Source: CAZEQK01 sp964514395
GTDB lineage: Bacteria > Bacillota > Bacilli > Tepidibacillales > Tepidibacillaceae
Assembly: GCA_964514395.1 (NCBI GenBank)
Contig: CAZEQK010000016.1
Location: 1-64,000, forward strand
Length of the DNA stretch: 64,000 nucleotides
Direction of reading: 5' to 3'
Shown: in pieces, positions 17,331 through 26,161 of the stretch
Layout of the letters: each line of letters starts with the position of its first letter
Position numbering within the stretch: the stretch's first letter is position 1
Notes under the pieces: model-generated
Told to the model about the DNA's origin: nothing
Database searches by the model: none
The model's input: only the letters and a program-made list of their open reading frames with translations
Position numbers and translations under genes: made by a program

Positions 17331-17363
17331 TATAATACCCCCCTAGATCACATATACGATAAT

Positions 17364-18320
17364 TTATTTATTCTGCAAATGTGGGAACTTTCCTGCAATT
17401 AAATGATAAATATTATGATAAATTTTATTTCTTTCGTTTATATCAACCGTTGTGACATCAAACCATTGAATATCCTGTAGCTGTCTGAATAGACTTAATT
17501 GCCTTTTGGCAAACCTACGTGTTCCTTGCTTAATCATATAAATCGCTCTATCTAATGATATCTCCCCCCTAACATATTGTAATATTTCTTTATAGCCAAT
17601 AGCTTGCATCGCATGATATTGTTCATTATAACCTAATTTTAATAGCTTTTTTACTTCATCTATTAATCCTTGCTCCAACATATATTCTACTCTACGGTTA
17701 ATTCGATCATACAATTTTGCTCTATCCATCGTTAAACCTATCATTAATAAATCATATGGTGTTTCTAATTTTTGCTCCTCTAAGACTTCACTCATTTTCT
17801 TTCCAGTTAGGTGATGTACCTCTAATGCGCGAATGACTCTTTTTCTATCATTTATGTGTAATTTTTCTGCAGAAGTCATATCAATGCTAGCTAATCTATC
17901 GTGTAATGCTTTATTTCCTTTTTCTTCAGCTATTCTGTTCATTTCCTCTCGATATGTTTCATCCTTCGATGCTATTGAAAACTGATACTGCTGGATAACT
18001 GATTTTATATATAATCCCGTACCACCTGCAATAATAGGCAAATGACCCTTTTGATTAATCGTCGTTATTTTTTCAATCGCAATTTCTTTAAAATCTGCAG
18101 CTGAGAAATAGTAATCAGGATCAAAACAATCAATCAAATAGTGAGGAATGCCCATCATTTCTTGTTTCTTTATTTTTGCTGTTCCAATATCCATCTGCTT
18201 ATATACTTGCATAGAATCGCCAGAAATTATCTCTCCATCGAATTTCTTTGCAATATCTATACTGAGATCTGTTTTACCAACAGAAGTTGGACCTAATATG
18301 ATTAATAATTTTTCTTTCAA
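17364..18320 (-). CDS. miaA: tRNA dimethylallyltransferase MiaA
   Basis: 318 residues. Transfers dimethylallyl to N6 of A37 in tRNAs reading UNN codons; MiaB, also in this window, then methylthiolates the product. P-loop GPTSVGKT at residues 10-17, DSMQVYK at about 35, the GGTGLY segment near 100 and the C-terminal GTRRFAKRQ arginine-rich block are all present. The start is TTG, overlapping the preceding methyltransferase stop as TTGA, with GGAGATGA 9 bases upstream, which implies translational coupling. Confidence 0.97.
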   Translation of the reverse strand: MKEKLLIILGPTSVGKTDLSIDIAKKFDGEIISGDSMQVYKQMDIGTAKIKKQEMMGIPHYLIDCFDPDYYFSAADFKEIAIEKITTINQKGHLPIIAGGTGLYIKSVIQQYQFSIASKDETYREEMNRIAEEKGNKALHDRLASIDMTSAEKLHINDRKRVIRALEVHHLTGKKMSEVLEEQKLETPYDLLMIGLTMDRAKLYDRINRRVEYMLEQGLIDEVKKLLKLGYNEQYHAMQAIGYKEILQYVRGEISLDRAIYMIKQGTRRFAKRQLSLFRQLQDIQWFDVTTVDINERNKIYHNIYHLIAGKFPHLQNK

Positions 18321-19111
18321 TTGTAGTCATCTCCATTTAATGAAATCACACCATAGGTAATTGAAGATGAACGGGTAATCGGAACAAAACCTAAACGCTC
18401 AAATTCCTTACTAAAATTGCGTTCTTTTAAGATTATTATTCGTTTTGCTACTCTCTTTGCTTCTCTTATCGTATCTAGATTTAATTCACTTGAATTTGCT
18501 AAATTTCTCATTGGATGGAGCGGTGCAGATTTTGATATTTCATCTCTAAACATTGGATCAAAATAGACAACATCAAAGCTTTTATCAGGTAATGATTTTA
18601 ATCCATCATAATGATTACGGGTTACAACTTCGATTCGCTTCATTGCATCTATGATTTCAGTATCCTTATTTATAGCCATCTTTAATCCATCTTTAACTAT
18701 TGCTGCTAATGTAGGCTGGCTCTCAAACGCCAACACTCTACCTTGTTCACCTACTACAAACGAAGCTACTATTGAATCACTTGCTAATCCAAGGGTACAA
18801 TCTAAAAAATGGTCTCCTAGCTTTAAATTAGAAATTTGTACCATTGAATCATTATCACCTTGTTTTAGTCGTTTTATACGTAAAACAGCCATATTTGGAT
18901 GGAAGAAAAACGGATTATTATTCTCCTTAGAGAAGTATTTCGCGCTATTTTTTCCCACAATTATTACCTTATTTTGGTGAAATTTATCTAATAGCTTTGG
19001 AATAGAAAGCTTTTCTCTATCTACTAATAACCCATCAATCTCAATTGTTATTTTCTTTGCTCGAGCTATTATATCATGATTCGGTTGATAAGATGTAGTA
19101 ACAATTAACAT
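18317..19111 (-). CDS. Class I SAM-dependent methyltransferase, RsmJ/YhiQ-like
   Basis: 264 residues with an N-terminal extension (1-90) and a Rossmann methyltransferase domain: GDHFLDCTLGLASDS (SAM motif I) near residue 97 and VVYFDPMF (motif IV) near residue 180. The LGLASDS and DPMF pattern resembles the RsmJ (YhiQ) rRNA methyltransferase family, but the Bacillales members are not characterised, so the substrate is uncertain. It is inserted in the operon between mutL (1 base apart) and miaA (4-base overlap), so it is very tightly coupled. Confidence 0.8.
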   Translation of the reverse strand: MLIVTTSYQPNHDIIARAKKITIEIDGLLVDREKLSIPKLLDKFHQNKVIIVGKNSAKYFSKENNNPFFFHPNMAVLRIKRLKQGDNDSMVQISNLKLGDHFLDCTLGLASDSIVASFVVGEQGRVLAFESQPTLAAIVKDGLKMAINKDTEIIDAMKRIEVVTRNHYDGLKSLPDKSFDVVYFDPMFRDEISKSAPLHPMRNLANSSELNLDTIREAKRVAKRIIILKERNFSKEFERLGFVPITRSSSITYGVISLNGDDYN

Positions 19112-19112
19112 T

Positions 19113-20957
19113 TTATACCACTCTTTTAAACATTTTTTCTATTTCATAATAAGAGAAATGAATAATAGTAGGTCGACCATGAGGACATGAAAATGGATTA
19201 TTCGTTTTTCTTAGCTGTTCTATTAATAATTCCATTTCCTCTTTTTTTAGATACTTATTGGCCTTTATCGACGTTTTACAGGATGTAGTAGCAATAATAT
19301 CCTTTCTAAGCTCTTCAAAATCAACCCTGTCATCCTCCACTAGCATATTTATTATTCTTTCAATAAAATACTTTTCCTGTCCATTTGGTATCCATTGCGG
19401 GGTGGAACGTATCATTAATGTTTGATTTCCAAACAGTTCCATATCAAGGCCGATCTCTCGTAATTCTGATAGCTTGATTATCGATTTATCTATTATATCT
19501 CTTGTAAAATCCATCGTTATTGGCATTAGTAATTCTTGACTAATTTTTAGTTCCTCATTCATTAATGCTATATTTTTTTCATAATTAATCCGCTCATGTG
19601 CAGCATGCTGATCAATCAAGAAAAAACCATCTTCATTTTGAGCAACGATATAGGTTCCTTGTAGCTGTGCAATCGGTTCTAAAAATGGGAGTTTTTTAGT
19701 TGTTGCATCGTCATGACTGTTTTTCGCTTGATCTTCCTCATTGTGTTGAACATCCTTTTTATTACTCATTGAAATCTCTTTATAATCTGTATTAGCATTG
19801 CTACGTTGTATTTCTTTGTGTTCTTCCCGTATATGCTGCTGATTGTATTGCTTATCTCTCTTTACATTTTGCTGTGTTTCTTTATTCTTTAATGTAAAAT
19901 CAAATGCTTCCTGCTGCTCTCTTTGATATGTGATATTCGCTTTTGATTTTATAGGTTCTCGAATAAAAGATTGACTATTCAATGTTTTATAGACTGATTC
20001 TTCGATAAATGTCATAAGCTCTTTCTCTTTACTAAAACGTACTTCAAGCTTAGATGGATGAACATTGACATCAAACAGACTTGGGTCCATCATAATTTGC
20101 AGGACAGAAATGGGATAACGATTCACCATCAATAACGTTTTATAGCCTTTTATGATTGCATTCGTTAATAAAAAATTTTTAATATACCTTCCATTTATAT
20201 AAATAGAAATATGATTCCTATTTGCCCTTGTAATTTCTGGTTTAGCAACATAGCCCGCTATTTTGAAATCAAGACTTTCATTTTCGATAGGTATCATATT
20301 TTTCGCCATTTCTGAACCATATATTGCTGCTATGACGTGCCTAAGCTGTCCATCTCCACTAGTTCTGATAATGATACGATCATTATGTTTCAGGATAAAT
20401 GAAATATGAGGATAGGAAAGACAAATACGATTGATATAATCAGTAATATGCCCTAATTCAGTCTGTAATGATTTTAAATACTTTAATCTAGCTGGTGTGT
20501 TGAAAAATATATCTTCTACTAAAATTTCCGTTCCCTTAGGATATGCAATTTCGCTTTTGTTAATTATTTTTCCAGCCTCTAAAGCAATTTCTAATCCATG
20601 TCCACTTGTCTCCGTCGATGTTCTTAGCTTAATTCGTGAAACAGCTGCAATACTTGGAAGGGCTTCACCCCGAAAGCCTAATGTTAAAATATGAAATAAA
20701 TCTTTCCCAGACTTAATCTTGCTGGTGGCATGTCGCAAAAATGCTTTGTCAACATCATCCCTGCCTATACCTTCTCCATTATCCTTAACCAAAATAGAAT
20801 GAATGCCACCCTCAATTATACTTATTTCTATTCTGTTGCTGCCTGCATCAATACTATTTTCTACTAGCTCCTTGACCACTGAAGCGGGGCGCTCCACTAC
20901 TTCTCCAGCAGCAATTTGATTTGCAATATGTTCATTTAGAATCTCAATTTTAGCCAT
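19113..20957 (-). CDS. mutL: DNA mismatch repair protein MutL
   Basis: 614 residues from the ATG at 20957; a GTG three codons earlier abuts the ribosome site AAGGAAG and is less likely. The N-terminal GHKL ATPase (ANQIAAGEVVERPASVVKELVENSIDAG, NGEGI, FRGEALPSI) spans about 1-330. A charged Gln/Lys-rich linker (330-420) follows, then the dimerisation and endonuclease domain (about 430-610). The C-terminal FSCPHGRP motif is present, and QHAAHERINYEKN gives the DQHAxxERxxYE metal site, so it should be a nicking MutL. The start lies 6 bases inside the mutS stop region. Confidence 0.97.
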   Translation of the reverse strand: MAKIEILNEHIANQIAAGEVVERPASVVKELVENSIDAGSNRIEISIIEGGIHSILVKDNGEGIGRDDVDKAFLRHATSKIKSGKDLFHILTLGFRGEALPSIAAVSRIKLRTSTETSGHGLEIALEAGKIINKSEIAYPKGTEILVEDIFFNTPARLKYLKSLQTELGHITDYINRICLSYPHISFILKHNDRIIIRTSGDGQLRHVIAAIYGSEMAKNMIPIENESLDFKIAGYVAKPEITRANRNHISIYINGRYIKNFLLTNAIIKGYKTLLMVNRYPISVLQIMMDPSLFDVNVHPSKLEVRFSKEKELMTFIEESVYKTLNSQSFIREPIKSKANITYQREQQEAFDFTLKNKETQQNVKRDKQYNQQHIREEHKEIQRSNANTDYKEISMSNKKDVQHNEEDQAKNSHDDATTKKLPFLEPIAQLQGTYIVAQNEDGFFLIDQHAAHERINYEKNIALMNEELKISQELLMPITMDFTRDIIDKSIIKLSELREIGLDMELFGNQTLMIRSTPQWIPNGQEKYFIERIINMLVEDDRVDFEELRKDIIATTSCKTSIKANKYLKKEEMELLIEQLRKTNNPFSCPHGRPTIIHFSYYEIEKMFKRVV

Positions 20958-20962
20958 GACGA

Positions 20963-23563
20963 TCACTTCCTTAACTTTTTCTGAATGTCATATAAAAGCT
21001 GAAATCCCTCCATAGGACTAATGTTTAATAAATCCAGCTCTTCAATTTCTTTTACAATTTGTTTATAAACGTGAAACTCATCATTTCTTTTTCCCTTCTT
21101 AGAGACACTTTCTTGAACAGCTTGTTGAAAGAAATCTAACTGAACACTACTATTTAACCCTTGATGACCATTTGTTTCTAAATCCTTTAATATATGCTTT
21201 GCATTTTCGATGATTTCTTTTGGCATACCTGCTAACTCTGCAACATGGATACCATAGCTTTTATCCGCTTTTCCCTTTTCAATTTTATGTAAAAAGATAA
21301 CCTCTCCATTTTTCTCTATCACATTCACATGGATATTATGGATACGTGGATAACGATCTCCTAGTACTGTCAATTCATGGTAATGAGTGGAAAATAACGT
21401 TTTTGCCTTTACATGCTCATGGATATATTGAATAATAGCTTGTGCTAATGCCATGCCATCATAGGTTGAAGTACCTCTTCCTATCTCATCTAATAAAATT
21501 AAGCTGCTTGCTGTTGCATATTTAATTGCATTGTTGGTTTCAACCATTTCAACCATAAAAGTACTTTGCCCACTCGTTAAATCATCCCCCGCACCAATTC
21601 TTGTAAATATTTGATCAACGACAGTAACATCTGCATCATCAGCTGGGACAAAACAGCCTATTTGAGCCATGATTGTTGTCAATGCGATTTGTCTCATGTA
21701 GGTACTTTTTCCTGACATATTTGGTCCCGTTATTAATAGGATTTGTTGATCCTCTTGATTTAAATAAATATCATTTGGAATAAATAGATAATCCTTATTC
21801 ACCGCTTCGATCACAGGATGTCTTCCTTGTTTAATCATTATTCTCCCATCCTGGTTTATTCTTGGGCGATGATACCTATTTTTCATACTAACTACAGAAA
21901 AGGACATCAAAACATCTAATTTTGCTATTTTCTGTGCTAGCTCCTGTAATCTTCGTTGATGAATAGAGACTTCTTCTCTAACTTTTGTAAAAATTTCATA
22001 TTCAAGCTCCTGCATTTTTTCTTCGGCTTCTAGGATTTGTTCTTCCCTGTCTTTCAATTCTTCTGTTATGTATCGCTCTGCATTTGCTAGGGTCTGTTTT
22101 CGAATATATCGATCTAATGGTACCTGAGCTAAATTCGATCTTGTCACCTCAATATAATAACCAAAAACCTTATTAAAACCAATCTTCAGAGATTTTATAC
22201 CAGTAGCTTCCTTCTCTCTTTTCTCTAAATTTTTAAGCCATTCCTTTCCTTCTGTGCTGGCCAAATAATACATGTCCAGTTTTTCATCAAAACCTCGTCT
22301 AATTAACCCACTAGACTTTGGTGAAATAGGTGGATCTTCTTGAATAGCTTGTTTAATAAAGGTTGCAACATCATGGCAGATATCTATAGCTTCAAACATC
22401 GATTTCAGCCCAGATGACTCACTTTCCATTATTAATTTCAACATACTAGGTACTTGCTCTAGACTATTTCTTAAATGATATAGATCTTTAGGAGTTGCAT
22501 TACCAAAGGATATACGAGAAATTAATCGCTCAATATCATAGACATACTTTAGCTTTGACTTTAGATCCTCTAATAGAATGGGGTCATGATATAAGCTTTC
22601 AACAGTATCTAAACGCTCTTGAATCATATTAAATGATAATAATGGTTTCTCTAACCATCTTCTTAATAATCTACTTCCCATCGCTGTTTCCGTTTGATCA
22701 AGTAACCAAACCAGAGAACCTTTTTTTGTTTGCTCTCTTGAGGTTTGTGTCAGCTCTAGATTTCGTTTTGAAAACTGATCCAAGATCATAAATTCTTTTG
22801 CATCATATACATTTATTTTATTAAAATAATCCAATCTTTTATTCTGTGTTGATTCTAAATAATCTAAAAGAGTAAAAGAACCGATCTTTATTGGATAAGA
22901 AAGCTCCTTCATGTCCATATCAGGAAAATGATTACTAAAAAATTCATCGATATTATCCTTCAAAAGTATTTCTATTTGTGAGATTGTCGCTTTAACAAGA
23001 TGTAAATATGGCTGAAATTTCTCATAAAATGAGGCTTCGATGATTAGCTCAGAGGGATTAAATTGATTAAGCTCACCTACCACTCTATCTATTTCACCCT
23101 TGATAATCGTAGCATAAAATTCGCCCGTAGATATATCTGAAACAGAGATACCATAGCCCTCCTCTGTTGCCACAACAGCCGCTATATAATTACTGCTTTT
23201 CCCTTCGATTAATTTCCCTTCCATCACTGTTCCTGGAGTGATAACACGTACCACTTCTCGTCTTACAACACCCTTTGCAACCTTTGGATCTTCCACCTGT
23301 TCACAAATAGCAACCTTATAGCCCATATCTATTAATTTAGATATATAGGCTTCAGCGGAATGATAGGGTACTCCACACATCGGTATCTTTTCTTCAACTC
23401 CGCCATCCCTACTCGTTAATGTGATTTCTAATAGCTTTGAGGCTTTTTCAGCATCATCAAAAAACATTTCATAAAAATCGCCTAGACGAAAAAATAAAAA
23501 GGCATCACGATAGCCTGCCTTTATTGAAAGATATTGTAGAATCATAGGAGTATATGTGGACAT
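20963..23563 (-). CDS. mutS: DNA mismatch repair protein MutS
   Basis: 866 residues. The mismatch-binding N-terminus has the Phe-x-Glu motif in GDFYEMFFDDA (about residues 28-38). The clamp and lever helices run from about 270 to 560. The ATPase has Walker A GPNMSGKST at about 615 and Walker B SLILLDEIGRGTST near 690. The C-terminus ends with a short helix pair for tetramerisation or MutL contact. Strong ribosome site CGGAGGTAAATC. First gene of the mutS-mutL-methyltransferase-miaA-hfq run. Confidence 0.98.
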   Translation of the reverse strand: MSTYTPMILQYLSIKAGYRDAFLFFRLGDFYEMFFDDAEKASKLLEITLTSRDGGVEEKIPMCGVPYHSAEAYISKLIDMGYKVAICEQVEDPKVAKGVVRREVVRVITPGTVMEGKLIEGKSSNYIAAVVATEEGYGISVSDISTGEFYATIIKGEIDRVVGELNQFNPSELIIEASFYEKFQPYLHLVKATISQIEILLKDNIDEFFSNHFPDMDMKELSYPIKIGSFTLLDYLESTQNKRLDYFNKINVYDAKEFMILDQFSKRNLELTQTSREQTKKGSLVWLLDQTETAMGSRLLRRWLEKPLLSFNMIQERLDTVESLYHDPILLEDLKSKLKYVYDIERLISRISFGNATPKDLYHLRNSLEQVPSMLKLIMESESSGLKSMFEAIDICHDVATFIKQAIQEDPPISPKSSGLIRRGFDEKLDMYYLASTEGKEWLKNLEKREKEATGIKSLKIGFNKVFGYYIEVTRSNLAQVPLDRYIRKQTLANAERYITEELKDREEQILEAEEKMQELEYEIFTKVREEVSIHQRRLQELAQKIAKLDVLMSFSVVSMKNRYHRPRINQDGRIMIKQGRHPVIEAVNKDYLFIPNDIYLNQEDQQILLITGPNMSGKSTYMRQIALTTIMAQIGCFVPADDADVTVVDQIFTRIGAGDDLTSGQSTFMVEMVETNNAIKYATASSLILLDEIGRGTSTYDGMALAQAIIQYIHEHVKAKTLFSTHYHELTVLGDRYPRIHNIHVNVIEKNGEVIFLHKIEKGKADKSYGIHVAELAGMPKEIIENAKHILKDLETNGHQGLNSSVQLDFFQQAVQESVSKKGKRNDEFHVYKQIVKEIEELDLLNISPMEGFQLLYDIQKKLRK

Positions 23564-23659
23564 GATTTACCTCCGTAAATAGACGAATGATTTTTACTAA
23601 TTATAACATACTCTAACCTTTTTTTGTTCTACTAACGATGATGGGATGCAATTTCATTC

Positions 23660-25003
23660 TTATAAGTTTTTTTTGTTATATGGTGGTAATAACCATGCTT
23701 TTCTTATATCTTCTTTCTCGTTCCATAAATAACCATTTTTTATTAAGATTTCTAAGGGTAGCAAATACTTTTTGTACAAAGAGAAATCATTCAATTGCTT
23801 TAATTCCTTCCATAAATTTTCTACAATAGGTCTAAGTGTATCTTTATCTCCCTTGTAATAAGCAGCTTGAACATGAATATCCTTTAAGGGATTCTGGTAT
23901 AAGTAAAAGTAATTTTCAGATATAAGCTTTGATAATGCAATAATGCCTTTGGTTACGGTTGGATTCACGATCCAACTGGGTGGCGTTCTATATTCAAAAC
24001 CGCCATGAAATTGCTCTCTCACATCCCCAAGAAATCCGTATTTTGGTCTTCTATTAATTCCCCTTTTATCTTCAAACAAAGTAATTAAAAGAGTTAGATA
24101 ATTATCAAATGCCCTTATTAAAAAAGAATTTAACCAAATATTACTAAAATGAATGTGACCCCCAATCGGATAACCGGGTATAGGTAAGGCACCAGCTAAC
24201 CATTTGTGATTTTTATTTTTAATTCTCTTACTAGCAACAAGCATGCTTTTATATAAATTAATGACAAACCCCCGTGGTTCACCTTCAGGCTTTGGCCTCA
24301 ATTCTGCAATTGGTAACTGCGTTCTATCTCTATTAGTCCATATTTGATCACACCCTGCAACGCCATACTTCGGTAAGTATGTAGAAGCTAAAACCAATCC
24401 CCCATGTACGGATTCCAATACGAATTCAGGATCAGCACCAATGATTACATTTTTACTTTGTAACATTGAATAATGATCCCAATTACTTTGAAATTCATTG
24501 ATTGCTCCGTTTAATAAATCCTTAATATCTTGATTTGTATCAGGAAACGGATTCACAAATAATACCAGTGGTTTTGATCCCTCAATCATTCCTATCTTTA
24601 CTAGTGCATAATCTAGACCTAGTGCATATACTGCATGTGTCGCTTGTTCAGTAACCCTATTTTCTTCTCTTTTTGATGGAAATTTAGTGAATCGTTCGAT
24701 ATAGATTTTTTGATTATTTCTTACCAATGCTGAATTTACCCAATTATCACTACTATATCGTGACTGTTTATAAATCCCTAGAAGTTTCTGTTGAAAAATA
24801 GGAAGGAGATATATCGTTCTGTAGCGATTACTCTTTATTTGATCATTATATGTTAATGGTGTTGATACACCATGCATTCGAAGAATTCTCATCTGATTCA
24901 ATATTTCATTTTTATCAATCGCTGTGGCAACTGCATATTTATTTAATGAAAAATGAGAATTGGTATTACTATCCAAGGTATTGATAATCGTTTCTAATGT
25001 CAT
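23660..25003 (-). CDS. Putative amidoligase, phiEco32-like COOH-NH2 ligase type 2
   Basis: 447 residues from the ATG at 25003, which follows GGGGGAG. The second half contains VIIGADPEFVL (about residue 210), AELRPKPEGEPRG, PIGGHIHFSN and GFEYRTPPSW. These fit the PF14395-type amidoligase superfamily (glutamine-synthetase-like COOH-NH2 ligases), where Glu and His residues bind Mg-ATP. The N-terminal 180 residues hold a possible winged-helix-like start. Such ligases are proposed to form amide or isopeptide bonds; no substrate is known. It lies between cotE and mutS, so a role in spore-coat or cell-wall modification is possible but unproven. Confidence 0.7.
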   Translation of the reverse strand: MTLETIINTLDSNTNSHFSLNKYAVATAIDKNEILNQMRILRMHGVSTPLTYNDQIKSNRYRTIYLLPIFQQKLLGIYKQSRYSSDNWVNSALVRNNQKIYIERFTKFPSKREENRVTEQATHAVYALGLDYALVKIGMIEGSKPLVLFVNPFPDTNQDIKDLLNGAINEFQSNWDHYSMLQSKNVIIGADPEFVLESVHGGLVLASTYLPKYGVAGCDQIWTNRDRTQLPIAELRPKPEGEPRGFVINLYKSMLVASKRIKNKNHKWLAGALPIPGYPIGGHIHFSNIWLNSFLIRAFDNYLTLLITLFEDKRGINRRPKYGFLGDVREQFHGGFEYRTPPSWIVNPTVTKGIIALSKLISENYFYLYQNPLKDIHVQAAYYKGDKDTLRPIVENLWKELKQLNDFSLYKKYLLPLEILIKNGYLWNEKEDIRKAWLLPPYNKKNL

Positions 25004-25067
25004 CGTTTCTCCCCCAACTCTATCTTGGGTTTTCAAGCTTATATTATTCAACCGCATGACATAAAGT

Positions 25068-25096
25068 GAAAAAAAAAAGAAGGGCATGACCCCTCT
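25068..25096 (-). terminator. cotE terminator
   Basis: Minus strand AGAGGGG/CCCTTCT (7 bp, one G-T pair) with a 5-base loop (25078-25096) and a run of at least nine T, just past the cotE stop. Confidence 0.75.
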
Positions 25097-25110
25097 CTTT
25101 TTAATACTTC

Positions 25111-25680
25111 TTACTCTAGATCATCGATAATGAATGAAGGATCCAAGTCTTCCGTTTCTTCAGAATCAACGTCTTCTTCCTCAAGTAAAAATCCTTTGTC
25201 ATCATCACAGCCGTCAGGACATATCACAACACATACTTTTGTATCCCCTATTACTTCAACTAGAAACTCTTTTTCTACTTCAACAATAACAGAACTTCCG
25301 TCAGAAGATACCTTTGCATCAACACAAGTAGGTGGTTCAGGTGCTGTTGCAGTTACTTGTAAATTACTTTTAGAACAATTGCTATCTAAGTAGGATAATG
25401 GTACCTGTTCAACATAAGAAATGGTTTCTGTTTCAACAGTCGTTTTCGTATTATTAGCATATGAATACCATAGGTTGATATCGTAAGTACCAATTACCTC
25501 AATTATATCACCAACTTTTTCAGCTTCAAATGAATGGTTAATTGCCCAGCTACCTAATATATTACTTGGTTTATTTGGCAGTGATATAGTATGCGTTGCC
25601 TTAGAAAATTTACGTCCCTTACCACAGACCGCTTTAGTAATAATCTCTCTACATTGCAGGTCCTTATCTGTATGGAACAT
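25111..25680 (-). CDS. cotE: Outer spore coat morphogenetic protein CotE
   Basis: 189 residues, close to the B. subtilis length (181). The conserved N-terminus (CREIITKAVCGKGRKFSKATHTI) and GSWVINH-type block (GSWAINHSFEA) identify it, and the acidic C-terminal tail (about 150-189, EEEDVDSEETEDLD) is typical. CotE forms a scaffold around the forespore on which the outer coat assembles. Excellent ribosome site GAGGAGGG. It lies downstream of ricA (ymcA) and upstream of mutS, as in B. subtilis. Confidence 0.95.
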   Translation of the reverse strand: MFHTDKDLQCREIITKAVCGKGRKFSKATHTISLPNKPSNILGSWAINHSFEAEKVGDIIEVIGTYDINLWYSYANNTKTTVETETISYVEQVPLSYLDSNCSKSNLQVTATAPEPPTCVDAKVSSDGSSVIVEVEKEFLVEVIGDTKVCVVICPDGCDDDKGFLLEEEDVDSEETEDLDPSFIIDDLE

Positions 25681-25753
25681 GCTATACCCTCCTCAATCGA
25701 TTCTCAATTAATATTATGCAGGGCATATGACTATGGTGAACAAAACATAAAAA

Positions 25754-25780
25754 AAAACCTACAGAAAATATGTAGGTTTT
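25754..25780 (-). terminator. ricA (ymcA) terminator
   Basis: 10-bp stem AAAACCTACA/TGTAGGTTTT, 7-base loop, long T-run on the minus strand. Confidence 0.88.
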
Positions 25781-25795
25781 ACCATCTTTTTTTTA

Positions 25796-26161
25796 TTACT
25801 TATCAATCATAATATTTTCTGAAAGCTGATCCTTTAGCAAGTCTATAATCAATTGCATATACCTATTTATATCTTCTAATGACTGCTTGTATTGTTTTAC
25901 TAAAGGAATTTCATTTAATTCGTGATTCAAATCATCCAATTGCTTTTCTAGTGCTTTTATATAATTACTCTTTTTAAAATGCTTTGCATGGACTAACTCT
26001 TGTTGTTTCTTTTTAATTTCTGTGATGAGATTTTGTATTTTTTCGTTGTGCTTTATTTTATACTCAGCTTGCTGAAAAAATTCAATCTCTTCTTGTTGTC
26101 CAATCAATTCAGCAATTTCACTAGTTTTTTTCAGTACATCTTCTTTAGTAATTTGTGACAT
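25796..26161 (-). CDS. ymcA: RicA (YmcA), RNase Y-associated factor
   Basis: 121 residues, YlbF/YmcA family, almost wholly helical. With RicF (YlbF) and RicT (YaaT) it forms the Y-complex, which guides RNase Y processing and affects competence, biofilm formation and sporulation. RNase Y (rny) is in this window. The start overlaps the miaB end by 17 bases; GAAGGAGG lies inside miaB. Notably the protein is shorter than B. subtilis RicA and has no cysteine, whereas the Bacillus complex carries iron-sulfur clusters bound by cysteines of its subunits. Confidence 0.9.
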   Translation of the reverse strand: MSQITKEDVLKKTSEIAELIGQQEEIEFFQQAEYKIKHNEKIQNLITEIKKKQQELVHAKHFKKSNYIKALEKQLDDLNHELNEIPLVKQYKQSLEDINRYMQLIIDLLKDQLSENIMIDK

